Positions 1 through 9,234 are shown, numbered from the stretch's first letter. The stretch: 64,000 nucleotides of DNA from Akkermansiaceae bacterium UBA2381 (GCA_002344215.1 DDSV01000003.1:62001-126000), one strand, 5' to 3'. Numbers and translations are program-made. The notes: generated from the sequence alone by a model not told the origin.

Positions 1-323
1 CCGGTGACGAGGCCAGTGAGCTGTTTATGCTTTCAAAAGGAAGGGTGAGCGTTTTTGTCGGGTCGGACGCATCGACACGCCGCCGTCTTGCCACCTTTTC
101 TCCCGGTATGATTTTCGGTGAAATGTCGCTCATTGACCGTTCACCCCGCTCAGCCACCATTGAGGCGGATTCCGCAGTACAATGCCGCATTTTAACTCTC
201 GCCTCGTTTGATCAACTCGGTGACAAACACCCTGCGATCAAAATCAAGCTGCTTGAAAATTTAAGCCGCGGACTTAGCCGGAAACTTCGCAAAGCCAATC
301 TGGAATTGAGTGTCTTCGAGTGA
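1..323 (+). CDS. Cyclic nucleotide-binding domain protein, C-terminal part (5' end outside window)
   Basis: The reading frame is open from base 3 to the stop at 321-323, so the gene begins before the window. The visible ~106 residues are the second half of a cyclic nucleotide-binding (CAP/PKA-type) beta barrel: a GDEASELF entry strand, then the phosphate-binding-cassette-like stretch FGEMSLIDRSPRSATIEA with the Gly-Glu pair and the Arg-Ser-Ala triplet, followed by two C-terminal helices. No DNA-binding helix-turn-helix follows, which argues against a CRP-type regulator. This kind of C-terminal barrel is known on glutaminases, SulP transporters and STAS proteins; the N-terminal part that would decide is not visible. 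The next gene is on the same strand. Confidence 0.75.
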   Translation, partial: GDEASELFMLSKGRVSVFVGSDASTRRRLATFSPGMIFGEMSLIDRSPRSATIEADSAVQCRILTLASFDQLGDKHPAIKIKLLENLSRGLSRKLRKANLELSVFE

Positions 324-400
324 GGTATTGGAATTGTCCGGATTTGAAATTCCGTATCTTCATGATTGAAGGCGGACGCCGGTGCATTGATGATGGCGGG

Positions 401-1171
401 ATGGAGACGAAGGGATCCCATCGGCCATTAATTGTTCTGGTTCTCTCTCTCTTTCTACGTGAGGACTCCGCGCTGGGACAAGCCATCGAGTCTCCCTGGC
501 ATGCGAGGTGCGGGCAGATAGTCGCGGTCATCGCAAAGACATGGGAGAGCCCGGCGGGTGGAATGATTTGTCTCCACAGGGGGCAGCGTGGATGGGAGGT
601 TCATCAGGAATGGACCCCGGTCACGGTCGGAAGGGCGGGGCTCGGTCTGGGGGTCGGACTGCATGCCGCAACCTTGAAGGGACCGGAGAAGAGGGAAGGG
701 GATAAGAGAGCTCCGGCAGGGATCTTCCCGCTGGAGTTTGCTTTCGGGACGAAAGATTTTTCGCCCGCTACGTTTCTCTATCGACGTACGACGAGAGATG
801 ATTTTTGGGTCGATGATGTCCGTTCGAATTTTTACAATCAGTGGGTCCGGATCAACGATCCCGGAATCAAGCCCGACTGGAGCTCCGCCGAAACTCTGAG
901 GAGAGCGGACGGCATCTACGACTACGCCATCGTTGTCGGGCACAATCGGCTTCGTGTCATACCCGGTCGTGGTAGCGCCATCTTCATGCATGCGTGGTAT
1001 GGCCCGGGGGTCCCGACAATAGGCTGCACGGCGATGGAAAAAAGCAGGGTCAAATCGCTGATCGAGTGGCTCGAGCTTGATCGCCATCCGGTTTTGATTC
1101 AGGGGCCGGAGGAACTGATTCCTGTGCTTGAGCTTCCCGAGGAGGTGCGCACCATCCTGAGAGGCGGATAG
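401..1171 (+). CDS. Secreted L,D-transpeptidase (YkuD-type) family protein
   Basis: Predicted 256 aa. L,D-transpeptidases cross-link peptidoglycan or attach proteins to it in the periplasm through a catalytic Cys. The C-terminal half carries the hallmark: IFMHAWYGPGVPTIGCTAM near residues 195-214, where a His precedes a Gly-Cys nucleophile, and an earlier KRAPAGIFPL segment typical of the fold. I chose ATG 401 because it gives a short hydrophobic signal-like segment (RPLIVLVLSLFL) right after the start; the frame extends upstream to 320 with an alternative ATG at 362. The gene is followed after about 90 bp by the PVC haem protein. Family assignment is good; the exact substrate is unknown. Confidence 0.8.
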   Translation: METKGSHRPLIVLVLSLFLREDSALGQAIESPWHARCGQIVAVIAKTWESPAGGMICLHRGQRGWEVHQEWTPVTVGRAGLGLGVGLHAATLKGPEKREGDKRAPAGIFPLEFAFGTKDFSPATFLYRRTTRDDFWVDDVRSNFYNQWVRINDPGIKPDWSSAETLRRADGIYDYAIVVGHNRLRVIPGRGSAIFMHAWYGPGVPTIGCTAMEKSRVKSLIEWLELDRHPVLIQGPEELIPVLELPEEVRTILRGG

Positions 1172-1257
1172 TCGTGTCCCGCGCTGAATTCCACCTCCCT
1201 GTTCGCGGCGCTTTTTTTGTGTTCAGAGGGATCGCGTTTTTGGCATCCTTTGAAATC

Positions 1258-4200
1258 ATGACATTGAATAATTTTACGGCCGGGATGATCGCGGTGTGCC
1301 TGATAACCGGTGGAATCCTCCCGGCACAGGATGGAAAAGACGGGAGCGCAGGAGTGGCGGGATCAGATCAGGCTGCTGAGGTGATCAAGACCTTTGGCGG
1401 TCGCGGTGCCCTTGCCGACGGATCGAAGCCGACGCCTCCGGAAGAAGCTCTGGGAAAGTTCACCCTGAGAGACGGGTTTGAACTCAAACTCATCGTTTCC
1501 GAGCCTGAGGTTGAGCAGCCTCTTTCGCTTGCCTGGGATGCCAGGGGGCGCCTCTGGGTGGTGCAATACCGGCAGTATCAGTTCCCGGCGGGATTGAAGA
1601 TCGTGGAGTACGACAACCATCTTCGGGCGCGATTCGACAAGATTCCGCTCCCTCCTCCGGCCGGGGAAAAGGGAGCCGATGTCATCAGTGTCTTCGAAGA
1701 CACCGATAAGGACGGGGTTTTTGATTCGAAGAAGGACGTGATCACCGGGCTTAACATTGCCACCTCCGTCGCGATCGGAGCGGGAGGAATCTGGGTGGCG
1801 AATCCTCCCTATCTCCTCTTCTACCCGGATGCTGACGGCGATGATGTTCCCGATACTGATCCGGTGGTGAAGCTTTCCGGTTTCGGAATCGAGGATACCC
1901 ACTCGGTCATGAACAGTCTGACCTGGGGCCCCGATGGTTGGCTCTATGGTGTCAACGGCAGTACCACGACCGGAAAAGTGATCAATCCCGCGACGGGAAA
2001 AGCAGTGGCCTGGCAGGGGCAGATGGTCTGGCGTTTCCATCCGCCGACCGAGCGTTTTGAGATCTATGCCGAAGGAGGAGGAAACACCTTCAGCCTCGAT
2101 ATTGATGCAGTCGGGCACGTCTTCTCCGGGACAAACAATGGCAATACCCGGGGGATGTTCTATCCGCAGGGAAGCTACGGGAGCAAGTCCTGGGGAAAAC
2201 ACGGCCCCCTGACAAACCCCTATGCCTTCGGATACTTCGAACACATGGAGCACAAGGGCGACGATCGCCGTTTTCCGCAGGCCTTCACGATCTACGAGGG
2301 CGGTTTGTTTGGAGAAAATTTGGCCGGTCGTATCGTGGCACCGAATTCACTTCACAACCTCGTCTGGGCGAGCCGGCTTGAACGGAATGGATCGACCTAC
2401 CGCACCGTTGATGAAGCGAATCTGGTCGAGACCGGTGACCGGTGGTTCCGTCCGGTTTATGCCGGACTTGCCCCGGACGGAGCGGTTTACATGGCCGACT
2501 GGTATGACAGTCGTCTCAGTCACGTGCGTCCGGTTGATGACTGGCATAAAACAAGCGGCAGAGTTTACCGTCTCCAGCCGAAAGAAGTCACTCCGGTCTA
2601 TGAAGAAGGAGATCTGAGTAAGCGGCCTGCCGAGGAGCTGATCTCACTTTTCAGCCATCCCAATCGCATGATACGCCGTCGTTCGGTTCTCGAGTTGGGT
2701 TGGAGGGGGGACGCTTCGGTCAGGGATCAGTTGATCACCATGATTGATGATGCGGAAGGAGTGCAAACTCTTGAGGCGCTCTGGGCGATCAATCTCCTGG
2801 GTGGCCTCACCGAGGAATTGAAGGTGCGATGGCTGACAAATCCTGACACACATGTCAGGAGATGGGTGGTGAGACTTATCGGAGACGAGGGCAATGCCTC
2901 CGGCGCTGTCGCCACGGCACTCAGTGATCTCGCCCTGAGTGAAAGCGATGTGCAGGTCAGGGTGCAACTGGCGTCCTCGGCGAAACGGCTGCCTTCGGCA
3001 ACCGCGATGGGAATTATTGAAGGGCTCGTCCAGCAACAGGACGACCTGAAAGACCCGCACCAGCCGCTCATGATCTGGTGGGCGCTGGAAGCACACGCGG
3101 AGTCCGGACGGGCCGAAATCGCCGCCTGGCTTTCACGAGTCGAGCCGTGGAGAAATCCAATCGTGCAGGAGTGGCTCCTCACCCGATTGATGAAGCGATA
3201 TGCTATTGCAGGCGGTGACGCCAATTTTCAGAGCTGTGCCATGCTTCTGGAAAAAGCTCCGGACGAGAGCAGCAAAACGCAACTGCTTGAGGCATTGCAG
3301 TCCTCCTTTGAAGGGGTTCCCATGCCTGTCCTGCCGGACTCACTGACGGAGGCGTTGAAGAAATTCTCAGAGCAGTTGGGTGACAGTGGTCTGGTTCTCC
3401 GTCTCAAAAGTGGCGAGGCGGGTGCTCTCGTTGAGGCGCAGCGAGCTGTCCTCGATCCAAAGCTTCCCACCGGAGTCCGGGCCGGGCTGATTCGTCAGTT
3501 GGGAGCGAGTGGTGACAAGTCGGTCATTGGAACGATGATCAAGATTCTCTCGCTGGATCAGGAGAGCGCTCTGAAGCGGGTTGCTCTGCAGACGATGGCG
3601 CGCTTCGATGACGAGGCGGTCGCCAACGGCATCATCGGCCGATATGGTTCGACCCTGCCTGCCGAGCACGGGGTTCGGTCCACCGCCGAGCGGGTTCTGG
3701 CAGGCCGGCCTCACTGGGCCATACAAATGATGGATGAGGTCGACAAGGCGGTCATCAAGTCCCGCGACCTGGGTGCTGACGTGGTGCAGTTGATGCTCGA
3801 GCATAAAGATCCTGCCTTGAATGAGCGCATCCAAAAATACTGGCCGGGCATCGCTGCGGGATCGGGGGGAATTGATCTAACGGCAGAGAGCGCGCGAATC
3901 AAAACGGTGCTTTCCGGCGGGGCGGGGGACGAGACGGCGGGAAAGGTTCATTTCACCACCCGCTGTGCGACCTGCCATCAACTCTTCGGCGAAGGAATGA
4001 AAATCGGACCGGATCTCACCGGATACGAAAGGCAGAATCTTGATTTCTGGATCCCCTCCATCGTGAATCCCAGTCTCGAACTGCGCGAAGGGTATCTCAA
4101 CTACGTGGCATCAATGAAGGACGGCCGGAAAGTCATTGGCCTGATGCAGGAACAGACACCAAGAACCGTGACCCTGCGGGACCTTGCCGGCCAGGTTTCC

Positions 4201-4326
4201 CTGCTTGACCGGACGGAGATGGAAACCCTGGAAGCTTCTCCGATTTCACTGATGCCTCCCGCGCTTCTCACGGGGATGAGCGACGAGGACCTGAGGGACT
4301 TGTTTGCTTACCTAATGAGAAAATAG
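1258..4326 (+). CDS. PVC-type haem-binding beta-propeller/HEAT-repeat protein
   Basis: About 1022 aa with an N-terminal signal peptide (MTLNNFTAGMIAVCLITGG). Residues ~60-440 form the 'membrane-bound dehydrogenase' propeller seen in Planctomycetes and Verrucomicrobia, including DxDxDGV-type loops (DTDKDGVFD, DADGDDVPD). Residues ~450-850 are helical HEAT-like repeats. The C-terminal ~120 residues are a c-type cytochrome with CATCHQLFGEG and a distal Met candidate. Proteins of this architecture are exported and bind one haem c; their substrates are mostly unknown, with carbohydrate oxidation often proposed. ATG 1258 was chosen over upstream GTG 1174 because it places the signal peptide at the N-terminus. 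Its stop lies 3 bp from that of the convergent acyltransferase gene. Confidence 0.88.
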   Translation: MTLNNFTAGMIAVCLITGGILPAQDGKDGSAGVAGSDQAAEVIKTFGGRGALADGSKPTPPEEALGKFTLRDGFELKLIVSEPEVEQPLSLAWDARGRLWVVQYRQYQFPAGLKIVEYDNHLRARFDKIPLPPPAGEKGADVISVFEDTDKDGVFDSKKDVITGLNIATSVAIGAGGIWVANPPYLLFYPDADGDDVPDTDPVVKLSGFGIEDTHSVMNSLTWGPDGWLYGVNGSTTTGKVINPATGKAVAWQGQMVWRFHPPTERFEIYAEGGGNTFSLDIDAVGHVFSGTNNGNTRGMFYPQGSYGSKSWGKHGPLTNPYAFGYFEHMEHKGDDRRFPQAFTIYEGGLFGENLAGRIVAPNSLHNLVWASRLERNGSTYRTVDEANLVETGDRWFRPVYAGLAPDGAVYMADWYDSRLSHVRPVDDWHKTSGRVYRLQPKEVTPVYEEGDLSKRPAEELISLFSHPNRMIRRRSVLELGWRGDASVRDQLITMIDDAEGVQTLEALWAINLLGGLTEELKVRWLTNPDTHVRRWVVRLIGDEGNASGAVATALSDLALSESDVQVRVQLASSAKRLPSATAMGIIEGLVQQQDDLKDPHQPLMIWWALEAHAESGRAEIAAWLSRVEPWRNPIVQEWLLTRLMKRYAIAGGDANFQSCAMLLEKAPDESSKTQLLEALQSSFEGVPMPVLPDSLTEALKKFSEQLGDSGLVLRLKSGEAGALVEAQRAVLDPKLPTGVRAGLIRQLGASGDKSVIGTMIKILSLDQESALKRVALQTMARFDDEAVANGIIGRYGSTLPAEHGVRSTAERVLAGRPHWAIQMMDEVDKAVIKSRDLGADVVQLMLEHKDPALNERIQKYWPGIAAGSGGIDLTAESARIKTVLSGGAGDETAGKVHFTTRCATCHQLFGEGMKIGPDLTGYERQNLDFWIPSIVNPSLELREGYLNYVASMKDGRKVIGLMQEQTPRTVTLRDLAGQVSLLDRTEMETLEASPISLMPPALLTGMSDEDLRDLFAYLMRK

Positions 4327-4329
4327 GTC

Positions 4330-5625
4330 CTATCGGGCTTCGTGAACCAGCGCTGCACCGGGTGCGTCGTTTTCCGCATTGATCGCATCAATGCCTGATT
4401 GAACTGCGGATTCCATTTCCCTGGTCAGCGGAGCAACGGCGGCGCGCAGTGACCCGGCGCCTTCGAGGTAGTCGCGGACGTTGAGCGGAGTATGAAAGCG
4501 GGCGATGGCCCGGCGAGGGCCGGTTCTGGGCATGGCATGGGAATAGAAATCCTCGGCAACCCTTTCGACGGTTTCATCGTAGCGGTCGATGGTCGGGTAT
4601 TCTGTCAGGTAGGGAGTCAGATACCCGTTTACGCGAAACGCGAGAATCGCCTTGCCGGCGAGGCCGTCGATTTCGGGATGGGCGTTGCCTGATCCGTCGG
4701 TCCTCATTTGATGGATCTTCGAGCGGATTCTTCGAATCCGGTCAACAACCCCGCTTTCAGTCTGAGGAGCCAACTGGAGCGATTCCTCCAGCTCAGAAGT
4801 GAGGCTTCTCGCGAACTCGTCGAGGGTGGCATACAACGTGTTGCCGGGGCTCGTTGTTTCCCTCAGGAATCCGTGGGCTCGCAGATAGCGGCCCAGGATA
4901 TGCTGTCCGAGACCAAGCATCGAGCCCAGGGGATCGGCGGTGGAACCAGGAGGAAACTGATAGTCGCTGTCGGCACCGAGTTTCAAGAGCCGTTCGGTCA
5001 CTGCCTCCCTCGGTGTCGTCAGGTGCGTGAACTTGAGACTGACCGGTACGATCCTGACGCATTTGTCTTCGAGGGCCTGCTGTGCCTTCAGGGCAATAAA
5101 CGCGGTTCCGTCGAGGAAGGGGGTGACCCGGTCATTGGTGAGATACACATTTCCCTCCGGAAAAATATTGAGCGCAAACTCCCCGGTCGTCAGGGTGTTG
5201 ATGGCCGCTGTCATCGCCTTCCTGTCTCCTGACTCGCGGTCGATCGAAAAGTTACCGAGCTTTTGCATGCTCCACGCGGTGAAGCGGCTCCTTAAGAAAA
5301 CATCGTAGGCCGCCATAAAGCACGAGGGCAGGCCCAGGTTTCGATGGAGTTCCGTGATGACCTGCGGATCGCTGTGAGTCGGATGGTTCATTACAAAGAG
5401 AAGCCTTTCTCCCCGCGCCTGTGCGTCGCGGACGGCTTCTGTTTCTCCCTCAAGGCGAATTTCCTTCACAAGATGCCCGGCACCGGGGAGAACGAAATGC
5501 CGGTTCATCGCCCTTCCCAATGCGATCAGAATTCGCGAGGGCTCGGCGGGAAAGAACCGGTAACTGGCGTCGGAGAACTCAAGCATGAGAGAAAGAGTGC
5601 GGGAAAATTTCAGGGATGCAATCAC
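4330..5625 (-). CDS. PlsC-family 1-acylglycerol-3-phosphate acyltransferase-like protein
   Basis: 431 aa. PlsC-type acyltransferases transfer an acyl group to lysophosphatidic acid or related acceptors at the inner membrane. The catalytic His-X4-Asp motif is visible as NHPTHSDP near residue 78, and the acceptor-binding FPEG motif as NIFPEGNVYLT near residue 155. The protein is longer than a typical PlsC (about 240 aa): the last ~200 residues are a helical extension with no motif I recognise. No transmembrane helix is obvious. The gene converges on the preceding haem protein with a 3-bp gap, so neither has room for its own terminator there. The acceptor substrate cannot be told from sequence. 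Confidence 0.8.
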   Translation of the reverse strand: MIASLKFSRTLSLMLEFSDASYRFFPAEPSRILIALGRAMNRHFVLPGAGHLVKEIRLEGETEAVRDAQARGERLLFVMNHPTHSDPQVITELHRNLGLPSCFMAAYDVFLRSRFTAWSMQKLGNFSIDRESGDRKAMTAAINTLTTGEFALNIFPEGNVYLTNDRVTPFLDGTAFIALKAQQALEDKCVRIVPVSLKFTHLTTPREAVTERLLKLGADSDYQFPPGSTADPLGSMLGLGQHILGRYLRAHGFLRETTSPGNTLYATLDEFARSLTSELEESLQLAPQTESGVVDRIRRIRSKIHQMRTDGSGNAHPEIDGLAGKAILAFRVNGYLTPYLTEYPTIDRYDETVERVAEDFYSHAMPRTGPRRAIARFHTPLNVRDYLEGAGSLRAAVAPLTREMESAVQSGIDAINAENDAPGAALVHEAR

Positions 5626-5645
5626 TCACTCCTCTCCCCGGTATT

Positions 5646-5677
5646 CAACCCTGTCGGGTATCCGACCCAACCCTGTC
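5646..5677. repeat. Two CAACCCTGTC direct repeats, 22 bp apart
   Basis: CAACCCTGTC occurs at 5646-5655 and again at 5668-5677 in the 132-bp divergent gap between the acyltransferase and the AEP-like gene. Two copies on one face of the helix could be an operator; the flanking bases are also C-rich, so this may be a composition effect. Confidence 0.35.
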
Positions 5678-5757
5678 AGGCACGATCAGGGGATGGCTGA
5701 AACAGCGAGGGTTCGGGATGAAGGCTTGTCATGGACGGAAAAATGTGAACACTGACA

Positions 5758-7188
5758 ATGGCTTCGGGATTCCGGGTTGCCTCCGGCGTTGTCATGGATC
5801 TGGAACCAAGCGACGGAGTTGAGAATGATTTGAACGCCGTTCTGGCGGACCGGCACATCCGTGACCGCATCATTGAGTTTCTCGGGGGCCACGATCCCGC
5901 CTCAGCCACTTGCTCATTTCTTTCACGCTGCGATTCAGGGGATCCTTCGCGGGTCGAACGATGGCCGGTCGCGGCACTAGACCAACTCCTTCAGGACGGA
6001 GCGGCCATTGCTCGATCCCTTTTTGACACCCGGTCTATTCTCGTTCATCTCGACATCGAATATGTCAATCACGATGCCCCGGCGGCTGCCTTTACCGATC
6101 CCTGGAGGGCCTTCCGTCTTCAAGCCCCGGTCGTGGCAAAAATCGAGGAGTTGCTCTCGGATTGGGGGATTCGTCCCCTCCATCTGATCACCGGTCAGGG
6201 CCACCATTTTGTGTGGCGTTTCCCCCGCGGTTCCGAACTCGACCGTAAAATAGGGAACCTTGTCCCGACTGCCTACCGGGACGGGAGCGAGCAGACCTTT
6301 GCGAATCTCGCACTCGTGATGGAGTATTTCGCTCATCGGATCAAGGCGGTCTCTGAAAAGGAAACGGAGGTTCCCGTCGAGATTACCGCCACTCAGGTTC
6401 TTCCCTCAGCGTCGGGTCAGCGCGAACTCATCTCGATCGATATTTCCGAGTACGGTGATCCCCTCGACTCCCGCATGATACGGATTCCGTTCACCCGCTA
6501 TCTGAAACCGTGGAGCAGCGGAATCGCAAGGCGTCTCGGGGTGGAGGATGAAATCGGCCCCTGCATTTGTATTCCGCTTCACGAGATCGACGTGCTTCAA
6601 GCCTTGAAGTATCGACAGGATACGGCGGATGTTGTGACTCTGGCGAAACAGTGCTGCATGCTCATACCTGATGAGAGCGACGGAACGGTGCAGCTGTTGG
6701 AGGAGTATTTGCGGTCACCTCTCCGCGAGTTTCATGCTCTCTTCTACGAAGCGGAGCATGATCCGAAAGAGCGATGGCCGATGACCTATGCCGCCACCCC
6801 GCTTCTGGACTTGCCGGGTTGCGTCCGACATGTTCTCCTGAATCCGAACGACCTGCTCCTGAAGCCTTCCGGAATGCGGCTCGTCACCCGCTGCCTCCTC
6901 GCTAAAGGATGGCATCCCCGTCATATCGCCGGGTTGGTTCGATCCAAGTTCGAAGACCCGGTGCACGGATGGGGAAACCGATGGCAGGGGTATTCACCCG
7001 CTTTCAGGGCTGATTTTTATGTCCGGCTTTTTGCCGGCCAAATCGTCTGTGGACTTGATCCCCTTGCTGATTTCCGTTGTGACGGACTAAAGGCGGAGGG
7101 ATTTTGTTGGCCTGGAGAATTACCCTGTGATGTCAGACCTTTTCACGATAGGCTGGTCTCGGAGCACGTGGTCGGACCATCAGCCTGA
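5758..7188 (+). CDS. Unrecognised protein with archaeo-eukaryotic primase (AEP)-like motifs
   Basis: 476 aa, not assignable to a named family from memory. Three stretches in the right order resemble the AEP catalytic core: ILVHLDIEYVN (Asp99, Glu101) as the metal-binding DxD/E strand, LITGQGHHFVWRF (145-154) as the sGxGxH motif, and ISIDISEYGD (Asp228) as the third acidic strand. A downstream RMIRIPFTRYLKPW (239-252) resembles the RlPgSlHgKT region of PriS-like primases. The C-terminal ~100 residues (CLLAKGWHPRHIAGLVRSKF, then an aromatic-rich RADFYVRLFAG) may be a primase C-terminal helical domain. If genuine it could act in DNA priming, lesion bypass or repair. There is no phage or plasmid context. 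The start is uncertain (alternative ATG 5794) and no clear ribosome site is seen. Confidence 0.6.
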   Translation: MASGFRVASGVVMDLEPSDGVENDLNAVLADRHIRDRIIEFLGGHDPASATCSFLSRCDSGDPSRVERWPVAALDQLLQDGAAIARSLFDTRSILVHLDIEYVNHDAPAAAFTDPWRAFRLQAPVVAKIEELLSDWGIRPLHLITGQGHHFVWRFPRGSELDRKIGNLVPTAYRDGSEQTFANLALVMEYFAHRIKAVSEKETEVPVEITATQVLPSASGQRELISIDISEYGDPLDSRMIRIPFTRYLKPWSSGIARRLGVEDEIGPCICIPLHEIDVLQALKYRQDTADVVTLAKQCCMLIPDESDGTVQLLEEYLRSPLREFHALFYEAEHDPKERWPMTYAATPLLDLPGCVRHVLLNPNDLLLKPSGMRLVTRCLLAKGWHPRHIAGLVRSKFEDPVHGWGNRWQGYSPAFRADFYVRLFAGQIVCGLDPLADFRCDGLKAEGFCWPGELPCDVRPFHDRLVSEHVVGPSA

Positions 7189-7224
7189 TGCCAGCACACC
7201 TCTCTCAATACGATATCTTCACAA

Positions 7225-8061
7225 ATGAGTGATTGGCCCACAGGTATCTCAACAGGTTGTTTCTACCGGACTCCAATTCTGGAGGCGCTGCCCATGGTTC
7301 GCGACGGAGGGTTCACCCTGGTGGAGATTTGTTCCTTTCCTGCGCATCTGAACTACCACGACACGGGCCTGGTGGAGGCAACTTCCGCCATGTTGAGGGA
7401 CCTCGGAATCGAGGCCAACTCCATGCACGCGCCCTATGCGGAACGGATCGACATCTCAAGTCATGATCCCGGGCAAAGGGAGGATTCGGTCAACGAGCTT
7501 TTTGCCGCGGCGTCGGCGGCGGCGGTTCTGGGTTGCCGCTATCTGGTGCTCCATCCCGGACCCGAGCAGGAGGGGCGGCCTTCGCCCGAGGATTGGTATT
7601 GGAGGATCCATCACGCCGCTGAATCGCTCAACCGGGTCGCAACCCGTTGCCGTGAACTCGGGCTCGTTCTGCTCCTGGAAAATATGCTGCCTCATCTCCT
7701 TTTCGGTCAGACCAGTGACATGCTCTGGCTGCTTGGTGCCATTCGTGAAACCAATGTCGGGACCTGTCTCGATACCGGCCACGCCTCTCTTTCGGGAGAT
7801 CTTCCGACGGTGGTTCACAAATTGTCAGGGCATCTGAGGATGCTTCATGCCAATGATAACGGCGGAGATCGCGACGATCACCTTCCTCCCGGAGACGGTC
7901 GCATTGACTGGGGATCACTTGTCTGCCAACTCATCAAATGGCGTTTTCAGGGGCCGCTCATACTTGAACTGGCCGGGCACGGAACACCCGGAGAGATCAT
8001 GGAGCGGGCGAGGAGGGCGCGGGAGTTTTTAGGGGAGCAATGCCGGAAGGCGGAGTGTTGA
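7225..8061 (+). CDS. Sugar phosphate isomerase/epimerase (xylose isomerase-like TIM barrel)
   Basis: 278 aa with the AP-endonuclease-2/xylose-isomerase-like barrel. Characteristic strands and metal ligands are visible: NSMHAPYAERID, YLVLHPGPEQEG (His, Glu), LLLENMLPH (Glu ligand), GTCLDTGHASL (Asp, His), MLHANDNGGDRDDHLPPG (His, Asp, His) and a final LILELAG strand. Such enzymes isomerise or epimerise sugars, inositols or ketoses in the cytoplasm, or cleave abasic DNA (endonuclease IV); the loop pattern fits the sugar group better. It starts 36 bp after the AEP-like gene on the same strand, so co-transcription is possible. The substrate is unknown. Confidence 0.8.
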   Translation: MSDWPTGISTGCFYRTPILEALPMVRDGGFTLVEICSFPAHLNYHDTGLVEATSAMLRDLGIEANSMHAPYAERIDISSHDPGQREDSVNELFAAASAAAVLGCRYLVLHPGPEQEGRPSPEDWYWRIHHAAESLNRVATRCRELGLVLLLENMLPHLLFGQTSDMLWLLGAIRETNVGTCLDTGHASLSGDLPTVVHKLSGHLRMLHANDNGGDRDDHLPPGDGRIDWGSLVCQLIKWRFQGPLILELAGHGTPGEIMERARRAREFLGEQCRKAEC

Positions 8062-8130
8062 TCCACCGGGTCGCAGTCTCTCGCGAGGGAGGATTGAAGC
8101 AGTTGCGGTGCGGTGCTGTCCGTGTATCCT

Positions 8131-8146
8131 CAAACGCATGCGTTTG
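8131..8146. promoter_or_regulatory. Perfect 16-bp palindrome CAAACGCATGCGTTTG
   Basis: The sequence equals its own reverse complement over all 16 bases. It lies in the 136-bp gap 52 bp upstream of the PhnA-like gene. A perfect palindrome of this length in non-coding DNA is a plausible dimeric-regulator operator. The regulator is not known. Confidence 0.5.
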
Positions 8147-8197
8147 GGCATTGTGAGACATCGCATTCCCTGATCACCCTCACCCCGCAAAAACCAG

Positions 8198-8599
8198 ATG
8201 GCCAAAGGAAGAGAGGGACATGAAGCGAAACTGGCCCATCTGAACTCGTTCGGACGGGAGCTGGCACGCCGTTCCAAATCAAAGTGCGAGCTCTGCGAAG
8301 CGGGCGGCGAAAAACTTGTGATCTTTGTCGTTCCCCCGGAACCGAAACTACCTGATATCGACCGTTGCCTCCTCCTTTGCGAGTCATGTCGGGATCAGGC
8401 CGCGGAAGTGAAGCGGTTTAAAGCAGGGGAACAATGGCGCGTTCTTGCAAGAACGGCATGGAGTCCCGTTCTCATGGCACAAGTTCTGGCCGTGCGACTG
8501 CTCCGAAGGCAGGCCGCCTCACAGGCATGGGCGAGAGAGGCTCTTGATTTGCTCTATCTTGATGACGAGATCGAAGCGTTGGTAACGGAAGAGGTTTGA
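8198..8599 (+). CDS. PhnA-like zinc-ribbon domain protein
   Basis: 133 aa. The first ~60 residues (LARRSKSKCELCEAGGEKL, then VVPPEP) match the N-terminal zinc-binding segment found in PhnA/YjdM-domain proteins, with one CxxC pair (Cys-Glu-Leu-Cys) and a second (Cys-Glu-Ser-Cys) about 35 residues later, together a likely four-Cys zinc site. The rest is helical with no recognised motif. Despite its name PhnA is not established as a phosphonate enzyme, and no phn gene is nearby, so no pathway can be inferred. The next gene starts 18 bp downstream. Confidence 0.65.
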   Translation: MAKGREGHEAKLAHLNSFGRELARRSKSKCELCEAGGEKLVIFVVPPEPKLPDIDRCLLLCESCRDQAAEVKRFKAGEQWRVLARTAWSPVLMAQVLAVRLLRRQAASQAWAREALDLLYLDDEIEALVTEEV

Positions 8600-8616
8600 A
8601 GTGATATTCTTGCTGG

Positions 8617-9234
8617 ATGAAGTGTCGATTCGTTATTGCCTTTTTCATGATAGCTACCGCGGGAGCGGAAGCCGAAGTTGTTGACTACGTCAGTGACGTG
8701 CTCCCAATCATGAAAACTCATTGCTGGGATTGCCACAGCAACGAAAAATCGGTGAAGGGCAGTCTGGCTCTCGATGACGTTGACGAGGTGAGGGACTATC
8801 AGATCGGGAAATTCAACATCATCCGTCCTGGAAACCCGGCTGAAAGCGGATTTCTTGAGCGACTTAAACTTGAATCAAATCACACGGATTTTATGCCAAG
8901 GAAGGGGGATCCTCTTCCGAAAGATGAACTGGCGACGATTGAAAAATGGATTGAGCACGGAGCTGTGATCGATGCAACGAAACCCACCGAAGAGGAGGCA
9001 AAACGTCTCGAGGAAGTAAAACCGGCTGCCGCCATGAATCCGGCCGGAGGGGCGAAGGACGGCTTTCACCAGTGGAAGAACAAGGCTGGGAAGGTGATCG
9101 AGGCGAAGATGCTTTCCCTCGACGGGGAATCGGTAAAGCTGATCCTCAAGACCGGGGTGAGTTATGATGTCCGCCTCGATGACCTGAGTCCCGAAAGCGT
9201 GACTCTAGCGCGCAGCCTCGGTGGCAAGGAGTGA
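8617..9234 (+). CDS. Secreted c-type cytochrome with C-terminal SHD1 domain
   Basis: 205 aa. An N-terminal signal peptide (FVIAFFMIATAGAEAE) leads into a planctomycete-type cytochrome c (PSCyt1-like) with VLPIMKTHCWDCHSNEKS, where CWDCH is the haem c site, and an FMPRKGDPLP segment carrying the Met expected as distal ligand. Residues ~150-200 resemble the SHD1/SLA1 domain: FHQWKNKAGKVIEAKMLSLD then VRLDDLSPESV. In PVC bacteria such proteins are exported and thought to take part in electron transfer coupled to polymer or sugar oxidation; the SHD1 role is unproven. It is followed by a strong hairpin. Confidence 0.8.
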   Translation: MKCRFVIAFFMIATAGAEAEVVDYVSDVLPIMKTHCWDCHSNEKSVKGSLALDDVDEVRDYQIGKFNIIRPGNPAESGFLERLKLESNHTDFMPRKGDPLPKDELATIEKWIEHGAVIDATKPTEEEAKRLEEVKPAAAMNPAGGAKDGFHQWKNKAGKVIEAKMLSLDGESVKLILKTGVSYDVRLDDLSPESVTLARSLGGKE

